The translations under genes were made by a program, and so were the position numbers. The notes beneath the pieces were generated by a model, which was not told the DNA's origin, ran no database searches, and was given only the letters and a program-made list of their open reading frames with translations. Positions 1 to 8,399 of a stretch of DNA of 27,222 nt are shown here, one piece after another (position 1 is the first letter of the stretch; each line of letters opens with the position of its first letter). Source of the DNA: DAOTYH01 sp034435015 (lineage in GTDB: Bacteria; Chloroflexota; Anaerolineae; Aggregatilineales; UBA3940). The stretch spans positions 1 to 27,222 of the forward strand of contig DAOTYH010000117.1 in assembly GCA_034435015.1 (NCBI GenBank), read 5' to 3'.

Positions 1-121
1 CATAGGCCCGCCGTCCGTAGGCCGGGTCGTTCAGCCGGAAGCGGCAGTCCACCACGAGCCAGTCGGGGTCATCCAGACGGCTAGCCAGTTCTTCAGTCGA
101 GATCAAGGTCGTGTAGGTCAT
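1..121 (-). CDS. Rhodanese-type sulfurtransferase, N-terminal fragment (runs off window)
   Basis: The minus strand opens with an ATG at 121 and stays open to the window edge, giving 40 residues. They read as the start of a rhodanese domain: a short strand (TLISTEELASRL), an Asp-rich turn, then WLVVDCRF, the usual first core strand of thiosulfate/3-mercaptopyruvate sulfurtransferases, followed by the acidic/Gly region ending GRRAY. The catalytic cysteine loop lies outside the window, so activity cannot be judged. The gene is transcribed away from the methyltransferase cluster and is separated from it by the terminator at 249-278, so it is probably an unrelated neighbour. The ribosome binding site is weak (CAGG close to the ATG). 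Confidence 0.7.
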   Translation of the reverse strand, partial: MTYTTLISTEELASRLDDPDWLVVDCRFRLNDPAYGRRAY

Positions 122-248
122 GGCCTGATTGTATCTCACATAGAGCAAGGAGAATATATCGGGAGGCCACTGTGCCTGATCACCATGCCGGGCAGGAAGT
201 CTATCGGAGCGAGGCCTACACCGACCAGCCGTAACCTCGACAAACGCA

Positions 249-278
249 AAGCACCCCGGCTTTTGTTCCGGGGTGCTT
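249..278 (-). terminator. Rho-independent terminator ending the minus-strand cluster
   Basis: An 11-bp perfect stem (arms 249-259 and 268-278, AAGCACCCCGG on the minus strand) encloses an 8-nt loop. On the minus strand it is followed by a T-rich stretch (TGCGTTTG). It lies about 22 nt beyond the stop codon of the MmgE/PrpD gene, exactly where the long operon should end. Confidence 0.8.
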
Positions 279-300
279 CTGCCGCAGGCCGAGAGGGCCT

Positions 301-1644
301 CTAGACTACCAGCCGCACCAGCTCCCGCACATCCGGCACGTCCTCAAAGTGCCGGATCAGCCTGACCAGCCTTTCGACCCGCTGATCGTCCAGCGCCATG
401 CGGGCCAGCCGGCGGAACTTCTCTTCCAGCCCGGCTGAATCCCAGTAACGCTGGGGGAACTGAATCTCCCCCTCAACAAGGCCGGAGTTGAATTGTCTGC
501 CGTCATGCAGTTCGATGGTGACTACACTGCCAAACTTGCCGCCCGGCTGACCGGTCAAAGCGGCATGGTAGAGACGGTTCAACTCCTCGCTCTCCACGAC
601 TTCCACCCGGCTGGCCAGGCCGCGGATGAGCGGATCGGTCAGGCGCGTCTCAAACACCTGCGCCGGCCCTACTTCGCCGTCCACCAGCAGGGCCGCCAGC
701 GGCCAGGCCATGTTGAACTGCGCCTCCTCTGTGGTCTGCGGGAGCTTCACCCCCAGCCGGACCGCGTCATGATAGCCCTCTACCCGAATACGGGCGATGT
801 CTTCCAGACGGATGGCGTTCTCTTTGACCAGCTTCTCAGCGCCGTACAGCGCCGCATGAGTCCACGCACAGCAGGAGTGTTTCTTCCAGATGACGCCATC
901 TACCATGATGTAGTTCTGCCCGATGTCCGACACCCATTCCTGATACTGCTCAAACCCGAACAAGCTGGGGATACCCGTATAGCCGCAGGCGGCCAGCCGG
1001 GCCGAGAGGATGCCGTTCATCGCGCCCCAGCCGATGCCGTGCTTGACCATCGCCGGATGGTCAATATCGCGCATCATGGGGACATTAGGGGCGTGATACT
1101 CAGCAATGCCCAGCGTGTGATAAATCTGATCAGCGGACAGCCCCATCAGACGGGCTGTTGCCGCCCCGCAGGCCACCGATCCCCACGACGCGCAGGCCTG
1201 ATAGACCTCATGGGTAGCATGCCAGATGCGGGCGGCACGGTGGGCTACCTCATAACCGATCACCAGCGCCGTGAGCATCTCCCTGCCGCCCAGCCCCAGC
1301 CACTCAGACACTGCCAGCGTTGCAGAGAAGAGCTGGGCGCCCGGATGGCCGTTCGTGTACTGGCCGCAGTCGTCAATATCCGCCGCATTGGCGGTGTTGC
1401 CGTTGGCAAAGGCGGCCCCTGCCGCTGAGGCCCGTCCGCCGCTCAACAGGATGGTTGCCTCGTCACCGGGCCATAGGGCGGGGGCACACTCAGCCGAAAT
1501 CCGGCTGACCCGTGCCGGCGTGCCGGCCAGCGCCGCACCGAGCGTGTCCAGCAGGGCCAGCCGTGCTTTCTCCTGCACCGGCGGCGGGAGCTGTTCCCAG
1601 GTGAGGGTCTGGATGAAGCGCACTACAATCTCATTGCCGTCCAT
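301..1644 (-). CDS. MmgE/PrpD family protein (dehydratase/epimerase fold)
   Basis: A 447-residue protein of the MmgE/PrpD family, which includes 2-methylcitrate dehydratase, cis-aconitate decarboxylase and iminodisuccinate epimerase. Visible family features are the N-terminal helical domain with RLALLDTLGAALAG (about 27-40), the NGNTANAADIDDCGQ segment (about 82-96) that corresponds to the family's catalytic Asp region, a VKHGIGWGAMNGILSA stretch (about 200-215), and a KKHSCCAWTH motif (about 258-267) equivalent to the usual K-x-Y-P-C-C region. Length is normal. The ATG at 1644 is chosen over an adjacent GTG because AGGAG lies 8 nt upstream of it. It is the last gene of the minus-strand train, 39 nt after the molybdenum hydroxylase gene. 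The family is too broad to fix the reaction. Because a C-N lyase is in the same cluster, an epimerase or dehydratase acting on an aspartate- or methyl-dicarboxylate-like intermediate is plausible (inference). Confidence 0.85.
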   Translation of the reverse strand: MDGNEIVVRFIQTLTWEQLPPPVQEKARLALLDTLGAALAGTPARVSRISAECAPALWPGDEATILLSGGRASAAGAAFANGNTANAADIDDCGQYTNGHPGAQLFSATLAVSEWLGLGGREMLTALVIGYEVAHRAARIWHATHEVYQACASWGSVACGAATARLMGLSADQIYHTLGIAEYHAPNVPMMRDIDHPAMVKHGIGWGAMNGILSARLAACGYTGIPSLFGFEQYQEWVSDIGQNYIMVDGVIWKKHSCCAWTHAALYGAEKLVKENAIRLEDIARIRVEGYHDAVRLGVKLPQTTEEAQFNMAWPLAALLVDGEVGPAQVFETRLTDPLIRGLASRVEVVESEELNRLYHAALTGQPGGKFGSVVTIELHDGRQFNSGLVEGEIQFPQRYWDSAGLEEKFRRLARMALDDQRVERLVRLIRHFEDVPDVRELVRLVV

Positions 1645-1683
1645 CACGTCTCTCCTCTCAAAGCAGCCTGCTCCGCGCCGGCT

Positions 1684-3957
1684 TCATCTCTGACGGATGG
1701 CCGCCAGCACCCGCTCCGGTGTGGCCGGAATCTGACGGATGCGCACCCCAATAGCCCGTGAGACAGCATTCACGATAGCCGGCGTAGAGGGCAGCATCGC
1801 CACCTCGCCGATCCCTTTCGCCCCGAACGGGCCGTAGAGGCTGGGCACTTCTACGAGAATCACCTCGATCTCTCTCGGCATGGCATGGATCATCGGCAGG
1901 ATGTAATCGGTGAAGCCGGTGGTTTTGCCCGGCTGATATTCCTCCAGCAGAGCCGACCCCAGCCCCATCACCACAGCCCCCTCGATCTGGCCTTTGGCAT
2001 CTACCGGATTGATCGCCCGCCCTACGTCGTGCGCCGCCGCCATACGGGTTACCTCCACCAGACCGGTCTCCATGTCCACGATCACTTCCGCCACATGAGC
2101 GCCGGTAGTGAACTGAGGCGTGTATTCGGGGCGCGACTCATCCGGGAACAGGGGGGTCAGATCAAAAAAGCCGGGGATTTTGCGCGGCTTGCCCAGCCGG
2201 TCGAACTCCAGCGCCACTTCAGCCAGCGGGACAGCGCCAGCCGGATCATGCCGGCAGACAACCGCCCCTCCGTCAAAGCTCAGCTCAGACGGGTCACAGC
2301 CGATCATCTCTGCCGCTGTGCCGAGAATGCCCAGCTTCAGCGTGGAGACGGCCTGCTGAACAGCACTCCCCACCCAGTAGGTGGCCCGCGACGCGCCCTG
2401 AATCCCGCTGTCAGGGACACGGCCTGTATCCGAGTTGATCAGCTCAACCTGGCTGAGCGGCACGCCCAGTGTCTCGGCGGCGATCTGGGTCATGGAGGTA
2501 TTCGTCCCTTGCCCGTAGTCAGGCGCGGCGCAATAGACCACAAAATGCCCGTCAGAGGCCAGCTCAGCGTGAACCTCCACCCGCAGTGAGCCGGACTTGC
2601 CAAAGCGATACCACATGCCGGCCAGACCGACCCCCTTCCGGTAGGGGCTGTCCGGCGGCTGAGCGGCGTTGAAGGCGGCGGCCTCCTCGCTGTACTGGCG
2701 GTAACGGGGGCGGACGGCCTCCAGCACCGCGCCGTAATCGAACGTTTCAGCCACCGGATAGCCAAGAAAGGTCTTCTCGCCCTGAAGGATGCGGTTCTTC
2801 AGCCGGAACTCGATCGGGTCTTCACCCAGCTTCTCGATCAGCTCATCAAGGGCGCATTCCAGCGCATAGTTGGCCTGCGGCGTGCCAAAGCCCCGAAACT
2901 GGCCGCTCTTGGGGCCGTTGGTGAAGATAGTCTGGGCAAAAACATGGATGGCCTGCCAGCGGTACGCGCCGCCGCTGACCGCTGTCGCGTAGCCCGGAAT
3001 CCAGTAACCCGCGCTGTCATAGCCGCCGGTGTTGGCGTCAATACGCACCTGCGCACCGGTCAGATAGCCGTCGCGGGTCGCGCCGATACGGTAAGAGACC
3101 TCGTAGGGATGGCGCTTGGGTGAGGCATCAAACGACTCGCGGCGCGAGAAGACCAGCCGCACCGGACAGCGCATCACGTAGGCCAGCAGGCCGGCGGCGA
3201 TCAGCGGCCATGGGTCCTGCTTGCCGCCAAATGACCCGCCCGTCGGAGGGACGATCACGCGCACCTGCTCGACCGGCAGGGCCAGTGTGGCCGCGATCCA
3301 TGCTTGTTGCCAGTGCGGCTCATGCGTAGCACACACAACCGCCACACGGCCCTCTTCGTCAATGTACCCCAGGGCCGTCTCACGCTCCAGCGCCGAGTGC
3401 TCCTGATAGGCTGAGCGGTAGGTTGCCTCGATCATCACCTCCGAGCGCCCCAGTGCGGCCTCCAGATCGCCGTGTTCCAGCCGATAGGTCGTCAGCACGT
3501 TGCCATCCGGATAGATGGGGAAGGCAGACGGATCAAGCGCCTCACGCGGGTCGTAGGTATGCGGCAGGACCTCATAGACCGCTTCGACCAGCTTGAGCGC
3601 CTTGCAGGCAATATCGGGTGTCTCAGCGACCACAAATGCCACCGGCGCACCGACCATGCGCACCGTGTCACCAACCGGCGTCAGCACCGGCTCACCGCGG
3701 CTGTACTCAGGGAAGCCGTTGACGCCGGGGATGTCAGCGGCGGTGATGATGCGTGCCACACCCGGCAGTTGAGCGGCCTTTGTGGTATCCAGGGCAACGA
3801 GGCGGGCATGGGGATGCGGACTGCGCAGAGTACGGGCATGCAACAGGCCCGGCATCACCATATCTTCGGCGTAGCGGGCCTGCCCCGTCACCTTCTGACG
3901 CGAGTCCACGCGGATATAACTGCCGCCGATGGGGCGCTCAGAGGAATGAGAACGCAT
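1684..3957 (-). CDS. Xanthine dehydrogenase/CO dehydrogenase family molybdopterin-binding (large) subunit
   Basis: A 757-residue molybdenum hydroxylase large subunit. The aldehyde oxidase/xanthine dehydrogenase a/b hammerhead domain is at about 15-125 (QKVTGQARYAEDM). The Mo-cofactor domains follow, with GGSFGGKQDP, RGFGTPQANYALE, a YGQGTNTSMTQIAAE segment, and near the C-terminus GAKGIGEVAMLP, whose Glu (about residue 718) matches the catalytic Glu of xanthine dehydrogenase. Such enzymes hydroxylate carbon atoms next to nitrogen in heterocycles, or oxidise aldehydes and CO. The Arg/Cys pattern of the CO dehydrogenase active loop is not evident, so CO oxidation is unlikely. No [2Fe-2S] small subunit or FAD medium subunit is encoded nearby, which is unusual. 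The ATG at 3957 (GAGG upstream) is preferred over a GTG two codons earlier. It sits between mttB1 and the prpD-like gene with short gaps. Confidence 0.88.
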   Translation of the reverse strand: MRSHSSERPIGGSYIRVDSRQKVTGQARYAEDMVMPGLLHARTLRSPHPHARLVALDTTKAAQLPGVARIITAADIPGVNGFPEYSRGEPVLTPVGDTVRMVGAPVAFVVAETPDIACKALKLVEAVYEVLPHTYDPREALDPSAFPIYPDGNVLTTYRLEHGDLEAALGRSEVMIEATYRSAYQEHSALERETALGYIDEEGRVAVVCATHEPHWQQAWIAATLALPVEQVRVIVPPTGGSFGGKQDPWPLIAAGLLAYVMRCPVRLVFSRRESFDASPKRHPYEVSYRIGATRDGYLTGAQVRIDANTGGYDSAGYWIPGYATAVSGGAYRWQAIHVFAQTIFTNGPKSGQFRGFGTPQANYALECALDELIEKLGEDPIEFRLKNRILQGEKTFLGYPVAETFDYGAVLEAVRPRYRQYSEEAAAFNAAQPPDSPYRKGVGLAGMWYRFGKSGSLRVEVHAELASDGHFVVYCAAPDYGQGTNTSMTQIAAETLGVPLSQVELINSDTGRVPDSGIQGASRATYWVGSAVQQAVSTLKLGILGTAAEMIGCDPSELSFDGGAVVCRHDPAGAVPLAEVALEFDRLGKPRKIPGFFDLTPLFPDESRPEYTPQFTTGAHVAEVIVDMETGLVEVTRMAAAHDVGRAINPVDAKGQIEGAVVMGLGSALLEEYQPGKTTGFTDYILPMIHAMPREIEVILVEVPSLYGPFGAKGIGEVAMLPSTPAIVNAVSRAIGVRIRQIPATPERVLAAIRQR

Positions 3958-3993
3958 GGTCACCTCACAACCTCAACCGACAAAGAATGTCCC

Positions 3994-5445
3994 TTATTTT
4001 TTGTAGCGGGCCTCTGCCGCCTGCACAATGGCGGCGATCCGTTCGGCTGTCTCATCCGGCAAGGGGGCAGGCCGGTGCGTCTCCAGAATGGAGCGCAGTT
4101 TAGCGCGGATGCGGTCGTTCATGGTGGCCGCACCTGCCGCCTGCCAGTTGACCCACTTCTCCCGATCCATCAGCGTCGGCATCCAGATTTCCGTCCGGCA
4201 ACGGCGGGCGGTTTCCTTCGTAGACATGAACTGCCCCGCCGGCCCCACCTGATCGATCAGGTCGAGCATGAGCGTATCGTCGCTCACCTCAACGCCGCGC
4301 AGGATACGCCGTGTCATGCCGATAATCTCATCGTTCATGATCAGCATCTCCAGCGAGCCGATGTCAGCGCAGTCCAGAAAGCCCACATCATGAACCAGCG
4401 AAGCACCGCTCAGGCCGGACAGCAGGACCTGCACTGTGCTCTCGATGGCCGCCTGAAGATCAACGACCTTCGACTCGGAAGCCCCTGCCGTTCCCATGAA
4501 AGGCACACCCAGATAGCGCGAGATGTCTGACAGGGCCGCGCTGTACAGGCTCATCTCCGGCGCCCCATAGACCGGTGCGCCGGTAGCCAGGTTCATTGGC
4601 TCAGGCACGCCGCCAATGCACACGGGCGTCCCGCGCCGCTTCAACTGGATGATCGCCAATCCGCTTAACGCGCCAGCCAGATAGATCACAAACAGGCCGG
4701 CACCGGTGATCGGCGCAGTCGAGCCGGCACACCCGCCGCCCAGATAGATGATCGGGATGCCGCGCTCAGCCGCCCACAGCGAGTTAGCCAGATCAGCGTC
4801 AGTGTGCTGGAGGGGCGCCTGAAAGGTAGTGAAGAACGCAAAGTTGGGGCGCAGGCGGAAGGCCTCTTCACTGCCGGCCACTGCCAGCGCAATGGCGTAG
4901 ATGTCAGCCATGTTATCGAGGGTGTAGGCCCATGGCAGGACCGGCTTGGTGGTGTTGGCGATCATCTCGGCGAACTCGATCACCGGCGCCAGCTCCGGCT
5001 CTACATCGCCGATCAACCCCAGCCCCATCACATAGTCAATGTGCTCCAGGGCATCGCACACCAGCGCCGTGGCCGCCGGGTCGCCCCGCCGTGCGCGGCG
5101 GCGCTCGCCGGTATAGGGGTCAATGTAGTTGGTGCAGGTCGGGCCGGGGCCGTAATAGACCCGATCAGGCACAACCTGCATCCGATGTTTGCCGTCGCGC
5201 CCCCAGATGGTAAAGGAGCGCGGGTTGGAGGCCACAGCATCCTGAATCACATGCGGAGGGATGCGCACGCGCACCCCGTCCACCCGCGCACCGGCTTCCG
5301 CCAGCAGATCACGGGCTTCAGCGTTCAGCACATTGACACCGGTACGCCACAGACATTCGAGCGTGGCCTGATAGACCTTCTCAATCTGTTGATCGGAGAG
5401 GACACGGAACTGCGGTGTCTGATGGGCATGATAGTTGGTATCCAT
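3994..5445 (-). CDS. MttB-family (trimethylamine/betaine) corrinoid methyltransferase, paralogue 1
   Basis: A 483-residue member of the trimethylamine:corrinoid methyltransferase (MttB) superfamily, a TIM-barrel enzyme that moves a methyl group from a tertiary or quaternary amine to Co(I) of a partner corrinoid protein. Family landmarks: the FRVLSDQQIEKVY start, YYGPGPTCTNYIDPYTGERR (about 111-130), the SGASLVHDVGFLD segment and SLEMLIMNDEI, then DQVGPAGQFMST and a helical C-terminus ending in a Lys-rich tail. The frame is uninterrupted from ATG to TAA, so it lacks the in-frame amber (pyrrolysine) codon of methanogen MttB and belongs to the non-pyrrolysine group (glycine betaine MtgB, proline betaine MtpB, carnitine MtcB and relatives). 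Its first codon lies 15 nt after mttB2, with a GAGGG ribosome site. The substrate cannot be read from sequence alone. Confidence 0.9.
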   Translation of the reverse strand: MDTNYHAHQTPQFRVLSDQQIEKVYQATLECLWRTGVNVLNAEARDLLAEAGARVDGVRVRIPPHVIQDAVASNPRSFTIWGRDGKHRMQVVPDRVYYGPGPTCTNYIDPYTGERRRARRGDPAATALVCDALEHIDYVMGLGLIGDVEPELAPVIEFAEMIANTTKPVLPWAYTLDNMADIYAIALAVAGSEEAFRLRPNFAFFTTFQAPLQHTDADLANSLWAAERGIPIIYLGGGCAGSTAPITGAGLFVIYLAGALSGLAIIQLKRRGTPVCIGGVPEPMNLATGAPVYGAPEMSLYSAALSDISRYLGVPFMGTAGASESKVVDLQAAIESTVQVLLSGLSGASLVHDVGFLDCADIGSLEMLIMNDEIIGMTRRILRGVEVSDDTLMLDLIDQVGPAGQFMSTKETARRCRTEIWMPTLMDREKWVNWQAAGAATMNDRIRAKLRSILETHRPAPLPDETAERIAAIVQAAEARYKK

Positions 5446-5460
5446 GATCCCTCTTCGTCT

Positions 5461-6903
5461 TTACTTCCCTGCGCTGGCCAGTATGGCCGCGATCTGTTCC
5501 TTCCTGTCTGCCGCGAGCGGCTTGGGCTGGTGATGCTCGATGATCTCGCGGACGCGGGCGTTGAGCCGCTGTCCCAGTGTGGCGGCGCCGGCCTCCAGCC
5601 ACTGCGGCCTGCGACTGCGGTCGAACAGGCTGGGGAACCAGAAGTCACGGAAGCGCTTGAGCGTCGTCTCCGTCTGAAGGAAGCTCCCGCCCGGCCCGAC
5701 CTCGTGCAGTTCGTCCAGCATAAGCGTCTCGTCGGTGACTTCGACACCCTTCATCATGGCATCCACCATAGCGACCAGCTCATCGGTCAGCACGACCATC
5801 TCCAGCGCGGTGGTCAGGCCGCTTTCCATATAGCCCACATCGTGGATCAGGTTAGCCCCGCTCAGCTTGGCCATGATCACCGAGAGGGTCGCCTCGACTG
5901 CCGCCTGCCCATCCACGACCTTAGCATCTGAACAGCCGGCATAGCCCCATGTCGGCAGGCCGTAGAAACGCCCCAGCTCGGCTACCGCCGCTTTGGTGAG
6001 CTGGAACTCCGGACCGCCGTAGCAAATCTGCATGGACTTCATGTCCATATGGTGCAGGCCTGCCCCAAACACAAACGGCGCACCGGGTTGGGTCAACTGA
6101 TGGACAACCAGACCGCTCAGTATCTCAGCCAGCGACATCGCCAGCCCGCCTGCCAGCGTGATCGGCGCAGTGCCGCCCATCAGCGGGCCGGGCGAATGGA
6201 CAACCGGCAGGCGGTGCTCAGCCATCAGCAACAGCTTATCTACGGCCGTCTGCGACTGCTGAAGCGGCGAGCTTGGCTCTGAGTAGAGCAGGATGTGCTG
6301 TTGTTCGATCAGCGCCTCAAGGCCGCCCGCCGCCGCGGCGGCCATGTCAATAGCCCGCTTACAACTGGCCCCGTCGTTGGTCACAAAGACAATCGGCTTG
6401 CTGGTGTGTTCCAGCATCAGCGCCATCTGCACATCGTAAGCCAGCGTCGGGTCCACATCTGAGGGGATGCCCATAGACATCACAAAATGGATGTTGGGCA
6501 GGGCGTCGCAGAGATGATAGCCGTTGATGATGTCGGCTTGAGTCCATGTCCGATGCTCGCCGGTGTACGGGTCAAGGCAGGTGGGGCAGTCTGAGCCGGT
6601 GCCAAAGTAAACCTTCGTTCCCTCCAGAAAAACCGCCGGCTCGCCGTCACGGTCGCACATGATGATCCGCTCAGGGGCTGAAGCCAGCGCTTCCTCCACC
6701 AGGCTGGCAGGAAACTTGACCAAGTTGCCGTCCGAGATGAACGCACCGGCCTGCTTCAGCAGGTCAAGAGCGCCCTGATGGTGAAAGCGCACGCCGGTAT
6801 GTCTCAGCACTTCCAGCGCCGCCAGATGAAGGTCGCGGAGCTGTGTCTCTGAGAGGAGCGAAAATTGGGGGGAACGATAAGCAACGGAATTGGTAGTCCT
6901 CAT
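5461..6903 (-). CDS. MttB-family corrinoid methyltransferase, paralogue 2
   Basis: A 480-residue non-pyrrolysine MttB homologue. It shows the same core as its neighbours: FSLLSETQLRDLHLAALEVL near the N-terminus, YFGTGSDCPTCLDPYTGEHR, GIPSDVDPTLAYD, GGTAPITLAGGLAMSLAE, FYGLPTWGYAGCSDAKVVD, SGANLIHDVGYMESGL and ETLMLDELHEVGPGGSFLQT. The frame could be extended upstream by 26 codons, but the ATG at 6903 is chosen because AGGAG lies 8 nt before it and family similarity starts there. The upstream extension would run through the hairpin at 6935-6956. It is followed closely by mttB1, suggesting co-translation or two enzymes demethylating related substrates. There is no in-frame amber codon. Confidence 0.9.
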   Translation of the reverse strand: MRTTNSVAYRSPQFSLLSETQLRDLHLAALEVLRHTGVRFHHQGALDLLKQAGAFISDGNLVKFPASLVEEALASAPERIIMCDRDGEPAVFLEGTKVYFGTGSDCPTCLDPYTGEHRTWTQADIINGYHLCDALPNIHFVMSMGIPSDVDPTLAYDVQMALMLEHTSKPIVFVTNDGASCKRAIDMAAAAAGGLEALIEQQHILLYSEPSSPLQQSQTAVDKLLLMAEHRLPVVHSPGPLMGGTAPITLAGGLAMSLAEILSGLVVHQLTQPGAPFVFGAGLHHMDMKSMQICYGGPEFQLTKAAVAELGRFYGLPTWGYAGCSDAKVVDGQAAVEATLSVIMAKLSGANLIHDVGYMESGLTTALEMVVLTDELVAMVDAMMKGVEVTDETLMLDELHEVGPGGSFLQTETTLKRFRDFWFPSLFDRSRRPQWLEAGAATLGQRLNARVREIIEHHQPKPLAADRKEQIAAILASAGK

Positions 6904-6934
6904 GATATTTTCTCCTACGTGATGTAAAAATGAA

Positions 6935-6956
6935 TGAGGGGCCAGCCGGCCCTTCA
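6935..6956 (-). terminator. Hairpin followed by T-rich run between lyase gene and mttB2 (partial terminator or attenuator)
   Basis: A 9-bp stem (6935-6943 with 6948-6956, one G-U pair, 4-nt loop). On the minus strand it is followed by TTCATTTTTA, a usable uridine tract. It lies in the 74-nt gap between the C-N lyase stop and the mttB2 start, inside the operon. It may reduce read-through into mttB2, mttB1, the Mo hydroxylase and prpD, or may act as a processing/stabilising hairpin. Confidence 0.5.
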
Positions 6957-6977
6957 GTGTTTTCTGCCGCCGTGTCT

Positions 6978-8399
6978 TCAAGAGGAAGGGGCGGTCTCAG
7001 CTTGCCTAGCCCTGATCCATGCCAGCGTGCGGGCCATCTCGTTGTGGACCAGCATCATCCCCTCGTCCACCCCCATGCCGGGCTTGGCCAGGATGGCATC
7101 GGGGCGCGTGGCCAGCGCCGCATGCACAGACACCCGTGCCGAGAGATCGGTCTCCGCGCAACTGCCGCCCAGCAAGGCCCCCACGCCGCCCGCCCGGCAG
7201 GCCAGTACAGCCTCGACCGTATGATGCAGGCCGCCTAGGTCGGGCATCTTGATCTGGATCATGTCAGCGGCACCAGCCTCAATGAAGGCCTGGATGTCCT
7301 CCAGCGTGTCAGCCCATTCATCAGCCGCCAGTTGGACGCTCATCCGGCGGGCGCGGATGTAGCCGCGCAGGGTTTTCATCATCTCGATCTGGGCGGCGCG
7401 GCTGTCCATCATGACAGGGCATTCAACCCGCAGGGGGTACGGCTTGGCGGCCTGCTCCAGCGCGTACAGATGCCCCAGCACACGGCCCGGCTCATCACCG
7501 CTGATGCGGCCCAGCGCACCATGCACGTCAAGATGCAGGACGGGGCGGTAGTCCTCTCCCCCCAGCCTGCCGATGCGCTCCTTGAGCCAGCGGACGTACT
7601 GCACCAGCCTGCTCCCGTCCCGCCCAAGCTGTTCCGGGATGTCGTCCACCAGCGCATGAGGCAGAGAAGCCGCACGCCGGACGATCATCTTGTCGGCGTT
7701 GTGACAGCGCTCCCCGCCAGACTGGGCATGGATCGGGATGGGGGCGTCCGGCGGCGGAAGGCCCCATTCGTCGGCAATGACCTCCGCCATCGTCACGCCG
7801 CGTGCCAGCGCGACCGCCGCCAGCAGGGCCTGACTGATCCCATAGCGCACAGCGGTATGCTGACGGCGGACAGGAAGGGGCGCCGCCTCCTCCGGACTAC
7901 GGGTCATCTCCTCACGGACAGCCCGCAAGAGGTTAAGCGGCGAGAGCGCCTCGCGGCGGGAGAGCCTGCCTGATCCGCCCTCTGCCCGCGGCATGTCATC
8001 CGGCATTCTGATCCGGGCCGATGCGATCTGCGAGTCCAGCTCGGCGGCCACCTCGCGGAAGCTGGTCAACTCACGGCCCAACAGCGCCGGCCCGATCACC
8101 TGCTCAATGACAGCCAGCCCCTCAGCGGCATAAAAAACGGGGTCGCGCCCCCCTTTGCCGCCGTAAGCCACACCGGCGCAGTCCCCCCAGACGATCTGCC
8201 TGCCTGCCGGCAGGCCGTCCAGCACCAGCCCAACCGAGACCGCCTCGGCAGGCTGTCGGACGGCACGGAAGCCGGGCGTAACCGGCGCCGCCGTGTAGCG
8301 GTCCGGCACAGGAATCGGGTGAGCCTGCAGGGCGGCTAGGTCCTCAGCGTAATAGCCGCCCTGCGCAGGCACAGCCACGATCTGCACCACACGGATCAT
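6978..8399 (-). CDS. Methylaspartate ammonia-lyase homologue (enolase superfamily C-N lyase)
   Basis: A 473-residue protein that aligns along its length with 3-methylaspartate ammonia-lyase, which removes ammonia from (2S,3S)-3-methylaspartate to give mesaconate. Against the Clostridium tetanomorphum enzyme (sequence recalled, not searched), the Mg ligands Asp238/Glu273/Asp307 are D291/E326/D360, the general base Lys331 is K384 (in IQIKMPDLGG), His194 is H248, Gln329 is Q382, Gln172 is Q226 and Leu384 is L437. The pocket differs: Gln73 is A78, Phe170 is H224, Tyr356 is L409 and Thr360 is S413. There is also an extra segment of about 53 residues (about 125-177), which explains the length against the usual ~413. 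The chemistry looks intact but substrate choice is probably altered, possibly towards N-substituted aspartates. The start codon overlaps the stop of the Fe-S protein gene (ATGA). No glutamate mutase gene is seen, so the classical methylaspartate route is not supported. Confidence 0.85.
   Translation of the reverse strand: MIRVVQIVAVPAQGGYYAEDLAALQAHPIPVPDRYTAAPVTPGFRAVRQPAEAVSVGLVLDGLPAGRQIVWGDCAGVAYGGKGGRDPVFYAAEGLAVIEQVIGPALLGRELTSFREVAAELDSQIASARIRMPDDMPRAEGGSGRLSRREALSPLNLLRAVREEMTRSPEEAAPLPVRRQHTAVRYGISQALLAAVALARGVTMAEVIADEWGLPPPDAPIPIHAQSGGERCHNADKMIVRRAASLPHALVDDIPEQLGRDGSRLVQYVRWLKERIGRLGGEDYRPVLHLDVHGALGRISGDEPGRVLGHLYALEQAAKPYPLRVECPVMMDSRAAQIEMMKTLRGYIRARRMSVQLAADEWADTLEDIQAFIEAGAADMIQIKMPDLGGLHHTVEAVLACRAGGVGALLGGSCAETDLSARVSVHAALATRPDAILAKPGMGVDEGMMLVHNEMARTLAWIRARQAETAPSS

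Noticed and set aside
3472..5931. Long plus-strand open frames (352 and 375 residues) opposite the Mo subunit and mttB1 genes
   Set aside because: They mirror real genes on the minus strand, are rich in His/Arg/Gln/Asp, show no recognisable domain, and are expected in GC-rich DNA.
6978..8399. Classical glutamate fermentation (methylaspartate) pathway
   Set aside because: No glutamate mutase (GlmS/GlmE) genes are present and the lyase pocket differs at positions that contact the substrate.
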